64,000 bases of DNA from Achromobacter veterisilvae (GCF_900496975.1 NZ_UFQC01000013.1:1-64000); one strand, 5' to 3'. Numbered from the stretch's first letter, positions 34,018 through 42,958 are shown. Notes: generated from the sequence alone by a model not told the origin. A program made the numbers and translations.

Positions 34018-34962
34018 ATGGAATTCAAGCTTCCCGTTCCCGACCTCGGCGCCGAGCGCGCCGGCAATACCGGCACCCCGGGCGTATGGCATTTCGATTC
34101 GGGGGCGCCGGGACGGGCGCTCATGGTGTCCGCGCTGGTGCACGGCAACGAGCTGTGCGGCGCCTGGGCGCTGAAGGACCTGCTGGCGGCGGGCCTGCGG
34201 CCGCGCCGCGGCAGCCTGACGCTGGCCTTCTGCAACCTGGAGGCCTTCGACCGCTTCGCGCCGGCCAGCCACGATGCCTCGCGCTTCGTGCAGGAAGACA
34301 TGAACCGCGTCTGGAGCGCCGAGCGCCTGGACGATGGGATCACCGCCGACCGCCGGCGCGCGGCGGCCCTGCGTCCCTGGGTGGAGCGCGCGGACTGGCT
34401 GCTGGACCTGCATTCCATGCACGAGCCGGGCGAACCGCTGTTGCTGACCGGGGTGCTGCCGCGCAACATCGCGCTGGCGCGGCGCCTGAAGGCGCCCCGG
34501 CACGTGATCGTGGACGCGGGCCACAAGGACGGCGTGCGCATGCGCGACTTCGCCCAGTTCGGCGACCCCGCGCGCGAAGACGCCCGCGCCTTGCTGATCG
34601 AATGCGGCTTCCATGGCGATCCGGCCTCGCGCGGCGTGGCCCGCGACATGGTGGCGCGCATGCTGATCGAATCCGGCGTGGCCGACGCGGCAGACCTGCC
34701 GTCCGGCTGGCTGCAGGCCGATCCGGCCGGGCAGCGCGTGCTGGAAGTGACGGACGCCGTGGTCGCGCCGTCCATGGACCTGCGGTTCTCCGAACCCTGG
34801 ACGGGCCTGGAGACGCTGGAAAAAGCCGGGTCGATTCTGGGCTGGGCGGACGGCCAGCCCATCGTGACGCCCTATGACCGCTGCACCCTGGTCATGCCGT
34901 CGCTGCGGCAGCTCAAGCCGGGCGTCACCGTCGTGAGGCTGGCGCGCGATTACGTGGGGTGA
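34018..34962 (+). CDS. Succinylglutamate desuccinylase/aspartoacylase family amidohydrolase
   Basis: A 314-aa zinc-carboxypeptidase-fold protein. The zinc pair sits in SALVHGNELCGAWAL (HxxE), the third ligand in LDLHSMHEPGEP, and the substrate/catalytic region in LLIECGFHGDPASRG. The family removes acyl groups from amino acids or opens small amides. Gene context (gentisate dioxygenase, FAH hydrolase, Bug receptor) suggests it frees an aromatic acid from an amide conjugate. That role is inferred from neighbours only. Confidence 0.82.
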   Translation: MEFKLPVPDLGAERAGNTGTPGVWHFDSGAPGRALMVSALVHGNELCGAWALKDLLAAGLRPRRGSLTLAFCNLEAFDRFAPASHDASRFVQEDMNRVWSAERLDDGITADRRRAAALRPWVERADWLLDLHSMHEPGEPLLLTGVLPRNIALARRLKAPRHVIVDAGHKDGVRMRDFAQFGDPAREDARALLIECGFHGDPASRGVARDMVARMLIESGVADAADLPSGWLQADPAGQRVLEVTDAVVAPSMDLRFSEPWTGLETLEKAGSILGWADGQPIVTPYDRCTLVMPSLRQLKPGVTVVRLARDYVG

Positions 34963-34966
34963 AACG

Positions 34967-35485
34967 CTACCGTTGTGGTGTGTAGCGCAGTTCGTCCAAC
35001 TGGTAGCCCTGCGCCTTCGCGGCCGCGAGCGCCTTGTCGAGTTCTTCCTTCGGCAATTGCGGCGAGCGGGACAGGATCCACAGGTATTTCCGGTCGGGCG
35101 TGCCGACGACCGCCCAGCGGTAGTCCGGGTCCAGGCCGATCACCCAGTAGTCGCCCTTGAACGGCTTGAAGAACGAGACTTCGAGCTTGGCGTTGTTGCT
35201 GCCGTCCACGACCTTGGCGGTGCCCGAGGCGGAATCGATATCGCCGTCCTTGGTGCGGCAGCGATTGTTGACGCCGACGGTGCCGTCGGGGTGCAGGGTG
35301 TATTCGGCGGTCGTGTCTCCCACGCAGTCGCGCTGGTAGAACATGGGGAAATTCGCGATTTCGTACCACATGCCGGCGTAGCGTTTCAGGTCCACCGTTT
35401 CGACGGTCCGCATGGGCGGCGCGGCATGGACGATCCCCGCCACGCTGGCGGCCAAGGCCAGCAGGAATGTTGCGGTGCGGCGCAT
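34967..35485 (-). CDS. Lipocalin family protein (Blc-like), secreted
   Basis: A 172-aa lipocalin. A Sec signal peptide (FLLALAASVAGIVHAAPP) precedes the structural motif YAGMWYEIANFPMFYQRDCVGDT (the GxW motif). The barrel follows (SGTAKVVDGSNNAKLEVSFF, GDYWVIGLDPDYRWAVVGTPDRKYLWILSR) with a final RYTPQR. Unlike E. coli Blc there is no lipobox Cys at the cleavage site, so it should be periplasmic rather than lipid-anchored. It is convergent with the aspartoacylase-like gene, whose stop is 4 bp away. Confidence 0.9.
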   Translation of the reverse strand: MRRTATFLLALAASVAGIVHAAPPMRTVETVDLKRYAGMWYEIANFPMFYQRDCVGDTTAEYTLHPDGTVGVNNRCRTKDGDIDSASGTAKVVDGSNNAKLEVSFFKPFKGDYWVIGLDPDYRWAVVGTPDRKYLWILSRSPQLPKEELDKALAAAKAQGYQLDELRYTPQR

Positions 35486-35575
35486 GGGGAAAACCTCCTG
35501 ATGTGACAGAGCGGCCCGCGGCGCCCGGAGCCGGCGCGGACCAAAACCCTAACGATACGCCTTATTCGACGCGGC

Positions 35576-37147
35576 TTATTTGAGCGGCGCCTTCAGCGCC
35601 GCGTGATAGCGCGCGACGTAGGTGGCGAAATCTTCGGTATCCGATTGCTCCAGGCGCAGTTGCTCCGCCACGGACTGCGCGGCGGCCTGTTCGTAGGCCG
35701 AGGCCAGGTCCGCCGGCAGGGCCTGCGCGCGCAGGGCGTCCGCGTGCTTGCGGCTGAGGTCCAGCGAATAGTCGTGGAAGGACAGGCCGCTGTCGGTCAG
35801 CGAGGCCAGCAGGCGCGCCGACGGCGTGGAGTCCGGATGGTCGAGCTTGGCGCGCTGCGCCGCCAGCGCCTCGGCATAGGCGCTGCCGCCCAGGGCGGAG
35901 TCGAACAGCGCGGCGTAGGGCGCGATCTGGTCCAGCAGTTCGTGGCCCCATTGCGCCAGGCCGATGGCCTGGCCTTCGCGGTCCAGCACCAGGCCGGGCT
36001 TGCGGCCTTCCTTCACGACGGTCGAGAAGTTGTCGGCGCTGCGCTGGCAATAGCCGTTGGCGGGGAAGAAGGGGCTGTCGGACGCGGTGCAGAACAGCAG
36101 GAAGGCGTCGACGAAGCGGCTGGTGGCGGCGTCGATGCCGACGGGCGAATTCGGGTCGATATCCAGGCAGCGGACTTCCACGTACTGCACGCCGCGTTCG
36201 GCCAGCGCCGTGACGGGCCGCTCACATCGGCCGGTGGCGCGCTTGGGGCGGATGCTGGAGTAGTACTCGTTTTCGATCTGCAGCACGTTGGTGTTGAGCT
36301 GGATCCATTCGCCGTCGCGGTGGGTGCCGATCTTCTGGTAATCGGGCCAGGGCTGCGTCACGGCGTCGTACAGGCGTCCCAGGAAGGTGTCCAGGTCGTT
36401 GTAGCAGAGCTTGAGCGACGACTGCGCCTTGTTCTGGTAGCCCAGGTCGCTCATGCGCAGGCTGGTGGCGTAGGGCAGGTACAGCGTGCTGTCGCCCAGT
36501 TTCTGCAGCGGATGTTCGTGTCCGCGCAGGAAGCCGCTGGACAGCGCCGGCGCCGCGCCGAACAGGTACATCAGCAGCCAGGAATAGCGGGTGAAGTTGC
36601 GGATCAGGCCGATGTAGCCGCGCGAGCGGCGGTCCTGGACGGTGCCGGGCTTGACGTCCAGCACGGACCAGAGGTCTTCGGCCAGCGAGAAGTTGTAGTG
36701 CACGCCCGCGATGCATTGCATCGTCTTGCCGTAGCGCACGGCCAGGCCGCGGCGGTACACGTGCTTGAGCATGCCCGTATTGGACGTGCCGTACCAGGCG
36801 ATGGGGATGTCGGCCTCGGGCGGCAGCGTGGCGGGCATGGACTGGTTCCAGATCAGTTCATGGTCCAGCACGCTATAGACGTGGCGGTGGGTGTTCGTCA
36901 GTTCTGCCAGCAGCGCGTCGACGTCCGTATGCGTGCCCGTGATGAGTTCGAGCAGGGATTCGGAATAATCGGTGGTGACGTGCTCGTTGGCCAGCGCCGA
37001 GCCCAGGCCGGCGGGGTGCGGCGTGCGGGCCAGCAGGCCTTGCTCGTCCACGCGCAGGCCTTCTTTTTCGATGCCCCGCAGAGTCTGGGTCAGCAGCGAG
37101 CGGTTGGCCTCTAGGCGGGACAGTCGGTTGGCGGCGGTATCGGTCAC
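35576..37147 (-). CDS. gshA: Glutamate-cysteine ligase
   Basis: 523 aa from GTG 37147 (AGAAG upstream), close to the 518 aa of E. coli GshA. It catalyses the first step of glutathione synthesis. Recognisable segments are LLTQTLRGIEKEGLRVD, TDYSESLLELIT, CIAGVHYNFSLAEDLW, LGDSTLYLPYATSLRMSDLGY and EVRCLDIDPNSPVGID. The frame is open well upstream of the GTG, but that part shows no GshA similarity. It follows the alpha/beta hydrolase gene by 32 bp, probably in one transcript. Confidence 0.95.
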   Translation of the reverse strand: MTDTAANRLSRLEANRSLLTQTLRGIEKEGLRVDEQGLLARTPHPAGLGSALANEHVTTDYSESLLELITGTHTDVDALLAELTNTHRHVYSVLDHELIWNQSMPATLPPEADIPIAWYGTSNTGMLKHVYRRGLAVRYGKTMQCIAGVHYNFSLAEDLWSVLDVKPGTVQDRRSRGYIGLIRNFTRYSWLLMYLFGAAPALSSGFLRGHEHPLQKLGDSTLYLPYATSLRMSDLGYQNKAQSSLKLCYNDLDTFLGRLYDAVTQPWPDYQKIGTHRDGEWIQLNTNVLQIENEYYSSIRPKRATGRCERPVTALAERGVQYVEVRCLDIDPNSPVGIDAATSRFVDAFLLFCTASDSPFFPANGYCQRSADNFSTVVKEGRKPGLVLDREGQAIGLAQWGHELLDQIAPYAALFDSALGGSAYAEALAAQRAKLDHPDSTPSARLLASLTDSGLSFHDYSLDLSRKHADALRAQALPADLASAYEQAAAQSVAEQLRLEQSDTEDFATYVARYHAALKAPLK

Positions 37148-37179
37148 GGATTCTTCTCGTTTGGGTCTGTGGCCGGATT

Positions 37180-38118
37180 TTACGGGGTGCCAGCCTCCTG
37201 TGCCGAGGGAGTCAATACTGGGGACAGGGACAATGCCTGCGCCGTGCGCGCCAGCCACTCGTCCAGGTCGGCGTAGACGGGATCGGCGATCGGGGCGGTT
37301 TCGTTGAAAATCTCGTGCCAGGCGGTGTCGTACCAGCGCAGCGTCAGCAGTTCGGCCGGCGCCCGCTGGGCGAATTGGCGGCTGCCTTCGGCGGCGACGA
37401 TGGAGTCGTCCCCGGCCACCATCAGCAGGGTGCGGCAGGGCAGCAGCGGGGCTTCGCGCAGGGCTTCCCGGCCGGCCTCGTCCACGAAACGGGCCAGCCG
37501 GCCCGTCATGCGGCGGCGCACGAGGGGGTCGGCGCGATAGGCCTGCACCACGGCCCGGTCGTGGGAGATGCGGGCGGGGGCCAGCCCGTGGGGCACCCGC
37601 AGGTCGGGCGCGTGCAGGGACATCCAGGTCAGCGTGCGGCGGACCCACAGCGGGACGTTGACGACGAAGGGCGGGGAACTCAGCACCAGCGCGTCGATCC
37701 CGGCCAGGCCGCGCAGGGCGATCCGCACGGCGACCAGGGCGCCCAGGCTGTGGGCCAGCACGATGGGCGGGCGCCCCTGGGCCTGGGCCCAGGCCTGGAG
37801 GCGCTCGACGGCGTCGACCGTCAGGTCGTCCTGGCGCTTCAGGGTGGCGGGCCGCCCGCCCGAATGGCCGTGGCCCCGGTGGTCGTGGGCGCCGACGGTC
37901 CAGCCGCGCGCGGCCAGCCAGCGCGCCAGCCGGTCATAGCGCCCCGCATGCTCGCTCAGCCCGTGCAATAGGTAGATACTGGGCACGCCCGGCCCGTCGA
38001 TGGGCGGGGGCACATTGGGGGCGGCCGGCCAGACATAATTGGCCAAGGGCGTGCCGTCGGGCGCGGGGGTCATGGAAATCGGCGACAATTTCTGGCTTCC
38101 TCGAAATGAATAGACCAT
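37180..38118 (-). CDS. Alpha/beta hydrolase, monoacylglycerol lipase type
   Basis: About 312 aa from ATG 38118, which has GAGG just upstream; ATGs at 38166 and 38073 are alternatives. The hydrolase features are YLLHGLSEHAGRYDRLARWLAARGW, HDHRGHGHSGG, the nucleophile elbow LAHSLGALVAV, an acidic residue in LLMVAGDDSIV and the His in YDTAWHEIFNE. The pattern is that of PldB-like lysophospholipases or monoglyceride lipases. There is no signal peptide, so it is cytoplasmic. It is divergent from the lipoprotein gene, with only about 13 bp between starts. Confidence 0.88.
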   Translation of the reverse strand: MVYSFRGSQKLSPISMTPAPDGTPLANYVWPAAPNVPPPIDGPGVPSIYLLHGLSEHAGRYDRLARWLAARGWTVGAHDHRGHGHSGGRPATLKRQDDLTVDAVERLQAWAQAQGRPPIVLAHSLGALVAVRIALRGLAGIDALVLSSPPFVVNVPLWVRRTLTWMSLHAPDLRVPHGLAPARISHDRAVVQAYRADPLVRRRMTGRLARFVDEAGREALREAPLLPCRTLLMVAGDDSIVAAEGSRQFAQRAPAELLTLRWYDTAWHEIFNETAPIADPVYADLDEWLARTAQALSLSPVLTPSAQEAGTP

Positions 38119-38131
38119 CGGTCCTCGGGTA

Positions 38132-38671
38132 ATGACGATTTCATCGCTGTTTCGTTTCATGTTCAAGAAAGCCGGCGCAATCGCGGGGCTGGCCCTGCTG
38201 GTGGCCGCGTGCTCGCCCGCTTACAACTGGCGCGAAGTGGACGTGGCCGACGGCCACGTACGCGCGGCCTTTCCGGACCGGGTCATGACGGACACCCGCG
38301 ACCTGAAGCTGGATACCCATACCCTGCGTTTTACCCTGGCCACGGCCAACGTGGGCGAGGCGGTATTCGCCGTGGGGTCGGCCCCGCTGCCGCCGGACAT
38401 CGCGGCGGATCCGGTGGCCAGGCGCGCGTTGGGCATGGCGCTGATGCGTTCGCTCTATACCAATATGCAGGCCATGCCGCCCATGGAATGGCCGCCCTAC
38501 GGGGAGGTGATCGAGGTGCACGGCAAGGCCATGGGCAAGCCGGGATGGCTGCAGGCCAAGGTGTGGGTGACCGACACCATGCTGATCGAAGCGGTGGCGG
38601 CGGGCACCCAGGAAAGCCTGCCGGCCGAACGGGCGCGCGAGTTCCTGCGTTCGGTCGTCATCAAGCCGTGA
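38132..38671 (+). CDS. Small lipoprotein of unknown function
   Basis: A 179-aa protein with a lipoprotein signal peptide: a hydrophobic stretch AGAIAGLALLVAAC, with lipobox LVAAC putting the modified Cys near residue 27. The mature part (NWREVDVADGHVRAAFPDRV...FAVGSAPLPPD...MQAMPPMEWPPYGEVIEVHG) has the look of a PsbP-like or heat-shock-type beta sheet. No further motif is recognised. Its 3' end overlaps the convergent orphan LuxR-HTH gene by 11 bp. Confidence 0.75.
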   Translation: MTISSLFRFMFKKAGAIAGLALLVAACSPAYNWREVDVADGHVRAAFPDRVMTDTRDLKLDTHTLRFTLATANVGEAVFAVGSAPLPPDIAADPVARRALGMALMRSLYTNMQAMPPMEWPPYGEVIEVHGKAMGKPGWLQAKVWVTDTMLIEAVAAGTQESLPAERAREFLRSVVIKP

Positions 38672-38888
38672 GGGGCTTGAGCAGGCCGCGCCGCAGGGCT
38701 TCGACCGCCGCGGCGCGCCGGCCCCGCACGCCGAGCCTGGCGCAGGCGTTGCGCAAGTGGAAATTCACCGTGCTTTCGCTCACGCCCAGGATGCGGGCGG
38801 TTTCCCAACTGGTCTTGCCCAGCGCGGCCCATCGCAGGCAGGCGGCCTGGCGCGCCGACAGGGGCTCGTGGTGGGGCGTGGCGGACAT
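38661..38888 (-). CDS. Orphan LuxR-type DNA-binding domain
   Basis: Only 75 aa: a complete LuxR/GerE helix-turn-helix (LSARQAACLRWAALGKTSWETARILGVSESTVNFHLRNAC) with no N-terminal domain. The KTSWE...SE.TVNFHLRN signature is that of quorum-sensing LuxR proteins rather than NarL-type regulators. Either this is a stand-alone regulator or the survivor of a full LuxR protein whose signal-binding half was lost. Its 3' end overlaps the lipoprotein gene by 11 bp on the other strand. Confidence 0.7.
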   Translation of the reverse strand: MSATPHHEPLSARQAACLRWAALGKTSWETARILGVSESTVNFHLRNACARLGVRGRRAAAVEALRRGLLKPLTA

Positions 38889-39009
38889 GGCGGCTGGGGC
38901 GGGAGGCTTTTCAGTTGACGAGTCGCCTCATGCTGCGGTCCGGGCCGGCCGCCCGGCAAGCAACGATGCCCAGGCGCATCAGTCTTCTTATCTTTGACGG
39001 AATAGTCGT

Positions 39010-39906
39010 ATGCCTGCCATCGCGCAGTTCTATTTTTCGGCCATCGTGCTGATGCTGCCCCTGCTTTCCTGCGTGGGCATCGGGGTGTTCTGGGCCAAGC
39101 GCGACCTTCCGTTCGGCGGTTCCTTCATCACCACGCTGGTCACGTCGGTGACCACGCCCGCGCTGGTGTTCCACACCTTCGTCACCACTCACCTGGACGA
39201 CCGCGCGCTGGCCGACGTGGCCGTCGCGACCCTGCTGGCGCTGGCGCTGTGCGCGCTGGTGTGCGCGCTTTTGCTGCGGGCGTGGAAGCTGCCCGTGCGC
39301 ACGCTGCTGCCCACGGCCTTCCTGCCCAACGCCGGCAACCTGGGCCTGCCGATTTCACAGATGGCGTTCGGCGACGCGGGCCTGTCGGTGGCGGTGGCCT
39401 TCTTCGCGGTGAATTCCTTCGTCATGCACACCATCGCCGTGCGGCTGCTGCCGGGGGTGAATACCAAGGGCAGTTGGAAAAGCCCGATCCTGCTGGCGTC
39501 GGGGGTGGCGGTGGGGCTGCGCATGCTGCACGCGCCGGTGCCCGATTGGGTCGTCGAGACGTCCCGCATGCTGGGCGCGGTGACCGTGCCGCTCATGCTG
39601 CTGAGCCTGGGCCATGCGCTGGCGCTGATCCCGTCCAGCGGCCTGCGCGCCGGCGCCAAGGTCGCCGTCATCCGGCTGGCGGTGGGGTTGGCGGCGGGCC
39701 TGGCGGTGGTGTGGATGCTGGACCTGGAACCGGTGCTGGCCGGCGCACTGAGCCTGCAGATGGCCATGCCCTGCGCGGTGGTCAGCTATATGTACGTGAA
39801 GCGCTACACGCCCCTGGGCGACACCGCGGCCGGCGCGGTGCTGGTGTCCACGGTGGCGTTCCTGCTGCTGGCGCCGGTGATGCTGTGGGTTTTCCGGACG
39901 GCTTGA
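39010..39906 (+). CDS. AEC (auxin efflux carrier) family transporter
   Basis: A 298-aa integral membrane protein of about ten hydrophobic helices. It begins AIAQFYFSAIVLMLPLLSCVGIGVFW, with the conserved LPNAGNLGLPISQMAFG turn in the middle and AMPCAVVSYMYVKRY in the second repeat. Family members move small carboxylates such as malonate and malate. It is convergent with the comC-like gene and could carry sulfolactate or a product of that cluster, though this is only positional. Confidence 0.88.
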   Translation: MPAIAQFYFSAIVLMLPLLSCVGIGVFWAKRDLPFGGSFITTLVTSVTTPALVFHTFVTTHLDDRALADVAVATLLALALCALVCALLLRAWKLPVRTLLPTAFLPNAGNLGLPISQMAFGDAGLSVAVAFFAVNSFVMHTIAVRLLPGVNTKGSWKSPILLASGVAVGLRMLHAPVPDWVVETSRMLGAVTVPLMLLSLGHALALIPSSGLRAGAKVAVIRLAVGLAAGLAVVWMLDLEPVLAGALSLQMAMPCAVVSYMYVKRYTPLGDTAAGAVLVSTVAFLLLAPVMLWVFRTA

Positions 39907-39955
39907 CGGGCTGGGCGCGGCGGACATCCGGTGCCCCGCGCCGCACTTCCCGCAT

Positions 39956-40963
39956 TCAGCCCGCGCCGGCCATTTCCCGAAGCTGGGCCATCAGTGCGTC
40001 GGGCACATCCACCCCGTGCTTGAGGGCCTCGTCGCGCAGTTTGCGGCGGCGGTCGCCGGGCAGGCGCACGCCTTCGTCTTCCAGCATGGCTTCGACCAGC
40101 GTTTCGACGCGGTCCAGATAGGCGCCGTTGCCGGCCAGGGCGCCCGGGTCGATGGCTAGGAAGGCCTGGCCCAGGCGCGCCGGGCCGCCGTCGTCCACGA
40201 AGAACGACTCCGTTTCGAAACCGAAGTGGGCGCCGGTCAGCGCGCACGCCAGCAGTTCGACGATGAGCGCCAGCATCGCGCCCTTGACGCCGCCCGCGGG
40301 CAGCATGCTGCCCGCCAGGCCGGCCTTGGGATCGGTGGTGGGCTGGCCTTCGGCGTCCAGCGCCCAGCCCAGCGGAATGGGCTGGTTGTCGCGGGCGGCG
40401 ATCATCAGCTTGCCGCGCGCGACCTGCGACAGCGACAGGTCGATCAGGAGGCGCGCCCCGCCGCGGCGCGGGAACACCGCGGCGATGGGATTGGTGCCGA
40501 ACAGGGGGCGCTTGCCGCCCCAGGCGGGCATGGCGGCCGGGGAGTTGCTCAGCGCCAGCGCCACCAGGCCGGCGTCCGCCAGGGCTTCGAGGTGATACGC
40601 GGCCGCGCCGAAATGGTGGCTGTTGGCGACGCCGACGAAGGCCACGCCGTGTTCGCGGGCCCGCGACGCGGCCTGTTCCACGGCCAGCGCGCAGGCGGGA
40701 AACGCCAGGCCCGAGCCGGCGTCGATCAGCGCCGCGCCGCCGCGTTCGTGCACGATGCGCGGCACGGCCGAGCCGATGGCGCGGCCGGCGCGCAGGTGGC
40801 CGGCGTAGAACGGCACGCGCGACAGCCCATGGGAGCCGAGCCCCTGGCTTTCGGCGTAGACCAGCGCCCGCGCGGTGCTGTCCGCCATCGCGGGGTTGGC
40901 GCCCGCGGCCGCCAGTCCGGCCGCCGCGAGGTGTTGGAGTTCGTCCAGATAGATGTGAGCCAT
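39956..40963 (-). CDS. comC: Malate/L-lactate dehydrogenase (Ldh2) family oxidoreductase, probable (R)-sulfolactate dehydrogenase ComC
   Basis: 335 aa. Family features are AHIYLDELQHLAAAGLAAAGANPAMADSTA at the N-terminus, YAESQGLGSHGLSRVPFY, the FVGVANSHHFGAAAYHLEAL NAD-contact region and GTNPIAAVFPRRGG. In sulfolactate degraders ComC reduces sulfopyruvate to (R)-3-sulfolactate. Here it is the last gene after suyA, suyB, Bug and slcC, the expected company. A different 2-hydroxyacid substrate is possible if the suy assignment is wrong. Confidence 0.75.
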   Translation of the reverse strand: MAHIYLDELQHLAAAGLAAAGANPAMADSTARALVYAESQGLGSHGLSRVPFYAGHLRAGRAIGSAVPRIVHERGGAALIDAGSGLAFPACALAVEQAASRAREHGVAFVGVANSHHFGAAAYHLEALADAGLVALALSNSPAAMPAWGGKRPLFGTNPIAAVFPRRGGARLLIDLSLSQVARGKLMIAARDNQPIPLGWALDAEGQPTTDPKAGLAGSMLPAGGVKGAMLALIVELLACALTGAHFGFETESFFVDDGGPARLGQAFLAIDPGALAGNGAYLDRVETLVEAMLEDEGVRLPGDRRRKLRDEALKHGVDVPDALMAQLREMAGAG

Positions 40964-40973
40964 ATCCTTCCTG

Positions 40974-41930
40974 TCAGGGGGCGGAGGCCGCCGCAGCCGC
41001 GGCGCCGCCGGTAAGGGCTATTGTCACACCGGCCGCCACCATGTCGGAAACGCGGGTGTTGGCTTCCTGCGTCAACCCGGCGATATGCGGCGTGAGGATC
41101 AGGTTGGGCGCGCCGGCCAGGGGGCTGCCGGCGGGCAGGGGCTCCTGGTCGAACACGTCCAGCGCCGCGCCCCGCAGGCGGCCGGCCCGCAGCGCTTCGG
41201 CCAGCGCCGCTTCGTCGACGATGCCGCCGCGCGACGTATTGACCAGCACGGCGCCCGGCCGCAGGCGCGCGATGCGGCCGGCGTCCAGCAGGTTCCGGGT
41301 GCCAGCAGTGAGCGGCAGGTGCAGCGTGACGGCGTCCGCCTGCGCCAGCAACGCGTCCAGCGGCAGGGCGGCGACGCCGGATTCCGCCCACGCGGGGTGG
41401 TCCGGCGGCAGCGCCGCGTCGCAGCCGACGACGCGCATGTCCAGCCCATGCGCCAGGCGCGCGACCAGGCGGCCGATTCCACCGAAGCCCACGATGCCCA
41501 GCGTCCGGCCCTGCGCTTCCAGGCCCTGCGAGAGCGCGGGGCGCGGCCATTGCCCCGCCGCGACCGCCTCCGACGAAAAGTAGGCGCCGCGCAATAGCGC
41601 AAGCGTTGTGCCGATCACGTATTCGGCGACGGCGCGCGCATTGGCGCCGGTGGCCGGCACCACCGCGATGCCGCGCGCGGCGCAGCCCGCCTGGTCGATG
41701 TTGTCCAGCCCCACGCCCAGGCGGCCCACGGCCCGCAGCCGAGGCGCCGCTTCGAGCAGGGCGGCGTCAACCTGGCTGCGGTTGCGCACGATCAGGCCGT
41801 CGGCGTCGCCCACGGCCTGGAGCAGCGCGTCGCGCTGTTCCACCAGGTCCGGCGCGTACCGCACATCGAACCGCTGGCGCAGCGCTTCGATGGCGGGCGT
41901 ATCCATGAACTCCGAAATGACAATATGCAT
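40974..41930 (-). CDS. slcC: D-isomer-type 2-hydroxyacid dehydrogenase, probable (S)-sulfolactate dehydrogenase SlcC
   Basis: 318 aa of the PGDH-like family. It has LGIVGFGGIGRLVARLA as NAD-binding motif, VLVNTSRGGIVDEAALAEAL with the catalytic Arg, a conserved Glu in LDVFDQEPLP and the catalytic His in LILTPHIAGLTQEA. SlcC oxidises (S)-sulfolactate to sulfopyruvate in the bifurcated racemic sulfolactate pathway. It lies 10 bp before comC and 14 bp after the Bug gene. Assignment depends on the suyAB context. Confidence 0.75.
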   Translation of the reverse strand: MHIVISEFMDTPAIEALRQRFDVRYAPDLVEQRDALLQAVGDADGLIVRNRSQVDAALLEAAPRLRAVGRLGVGLDNIDQAGCAARGIAVVPATGANARAVAEYVIGTTLALLRGAYFSSEAVAAGQWPRPALSQGLEAQGRTLGIVGFGGIGRLVARLAHGLDMRVVGCDAALPPDHPAWAESGVAALPLDALLAQADAVTLHLPLTAGTRNLLDAGRIARLRPGAVLVNTSRGGIVDEAALAEALRAGRLRGAALDVFDQEPLPAGSPLAGAPNLILTPHIAGLTQEANTRVSDMVAAGVTIALTGGAAAAAASAP

Positions 41931-41944
41931 TGGCTTTTCCCGAC

Positions 41945-42958
41945 TCAGGCGACCTGGATGTTGGCTTCACGGATGATTTTTGCCCAGCGCTCCACTTCCG
42001 ACTTCAGGTATGCGCCGAATTCCTCCGGGCCGCGCGGTTGCGGTATGAAGCCCAGTTGCAGCAGGGCCTGCTTCATGGCCGGCTGCGAGATCTGGGCGAC
42101 GATGGCACCGCCGATGCGCTTGACCAGTTCGGGCGGCGTGGCCGCCGGCGCCAGCACGCCGGTGAAGTTCTCCACGATCAGGTCGGGCAGGCCCGCCTCT
42201 TTTACCGTGGGCACGTCGGGCAGGTCCGCGCTGCGTTCGTGGGTGGTGATGGCGAGCGCGCGCAGCGAGCCGTTCTTCACGTGGGACAGCGATTCTGGAT
42301 AGTTGGAGAACACCACGTCCAGATGGCCGCCGATCAGGTCCGTGAGGGACGGCGCGCCGCCCTTGTATGGAATGTGCATCATGGGCAGGCCGGTAAGCTT
42401 CTGATAAAGCGCCAGGGTCAGATGCGGGGGCGTGCCGTTGCCGCTGGAGCCCGCCGACAGCGATTTCGCGCGGGCTGCCTTCGCCAGATCGGCCATGCTC
42501 TTGATGTCGCTCTTGGCGTTCACCACCACCATGATGGGGGACGAGGCCAGCCCCGCCAGGGGTGTCAGGTCGCGGGTCAGGTCATAGCCGGCTTTGCCAG
42601 CGAAGAGCGTGACGTTGGCCGCGTGCGTGAGCGTGATCGCCAGCCAGGAGTAGCCGTCGGGCGCGGCATGGGCGACGTGCGCGGCGCCGATGTTGGCGCT
42701 GCCGCCGGGCTTGTTTTCCACCACCACGTTCCAGCGTTCGGCGTCGCTCAGCGCCTTGCCGACCTGGCGCGCCGCCACGTCGGTGAGCCCGCCGGGCGGG
42801 AAGGGGACCACATAGTTGATCGGCCGCTCCGGCCAGGCGCTTTTCTGCGCCAGCGCGCGCTCCCACGGCGCCAGGGCGCAGAAGCCGGCGGCGCCGAGCG
42901 CGCCGAGCAGGCGCCGGCGTTGCGCGGCGTCGGGGGTGAGGTCGTGTTCGCTACTCAT
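41945..42958 (-). CDS. Bug-type solute-binding protein with Tat-like signal
   Basis: 337 aa from ATG 42958, which has a strong AAGGAGG. The N-terminus AQRRRLLGALGAAGFCALAPW suggests a twin-arginine-type or Arg-rich Sec signal. The mature start WPERPINYVVPFPPGGLTDVAARQV is a Bug motif. SSGNGTPPHLTLALYQKLTG and HIPYKGGAPSLTDLIGGHL are also present. It is embedded between suyB and slcC, so it may bind sulfolactate outside the membrane. No TctAB permease is nearby. Confidence 0.9.
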   Translation of the reverse strand: MSSEHDLTPDAAQRRRLLGALGAAGFCALAPWERALAQKSAWPERPINYVVPFPPGGLTDVAARQVGKALSDAERWNVVVENKPGGSANIGAAHVAHAAPDGYSWLAITLTHAANVTLFAGKAGYDLTRDLTPLAGLASSPIMVVVNAKSDIKSMADLAKAARAKSLSAGSSGNGTPPHLTLALYQKLTGLPMMHIPYKGGAPSLTDLIGGHLDVVFSNYPESLSHVKNGSLRALAITTHERSADLPDVPTVKEAGLPDLIVENFTGVLAPAATPPELVKRIGGAIVAQISQPAMKQALLQLGFIPQPRGPEEFGAYLKSEVERWAKIIREANIQVA

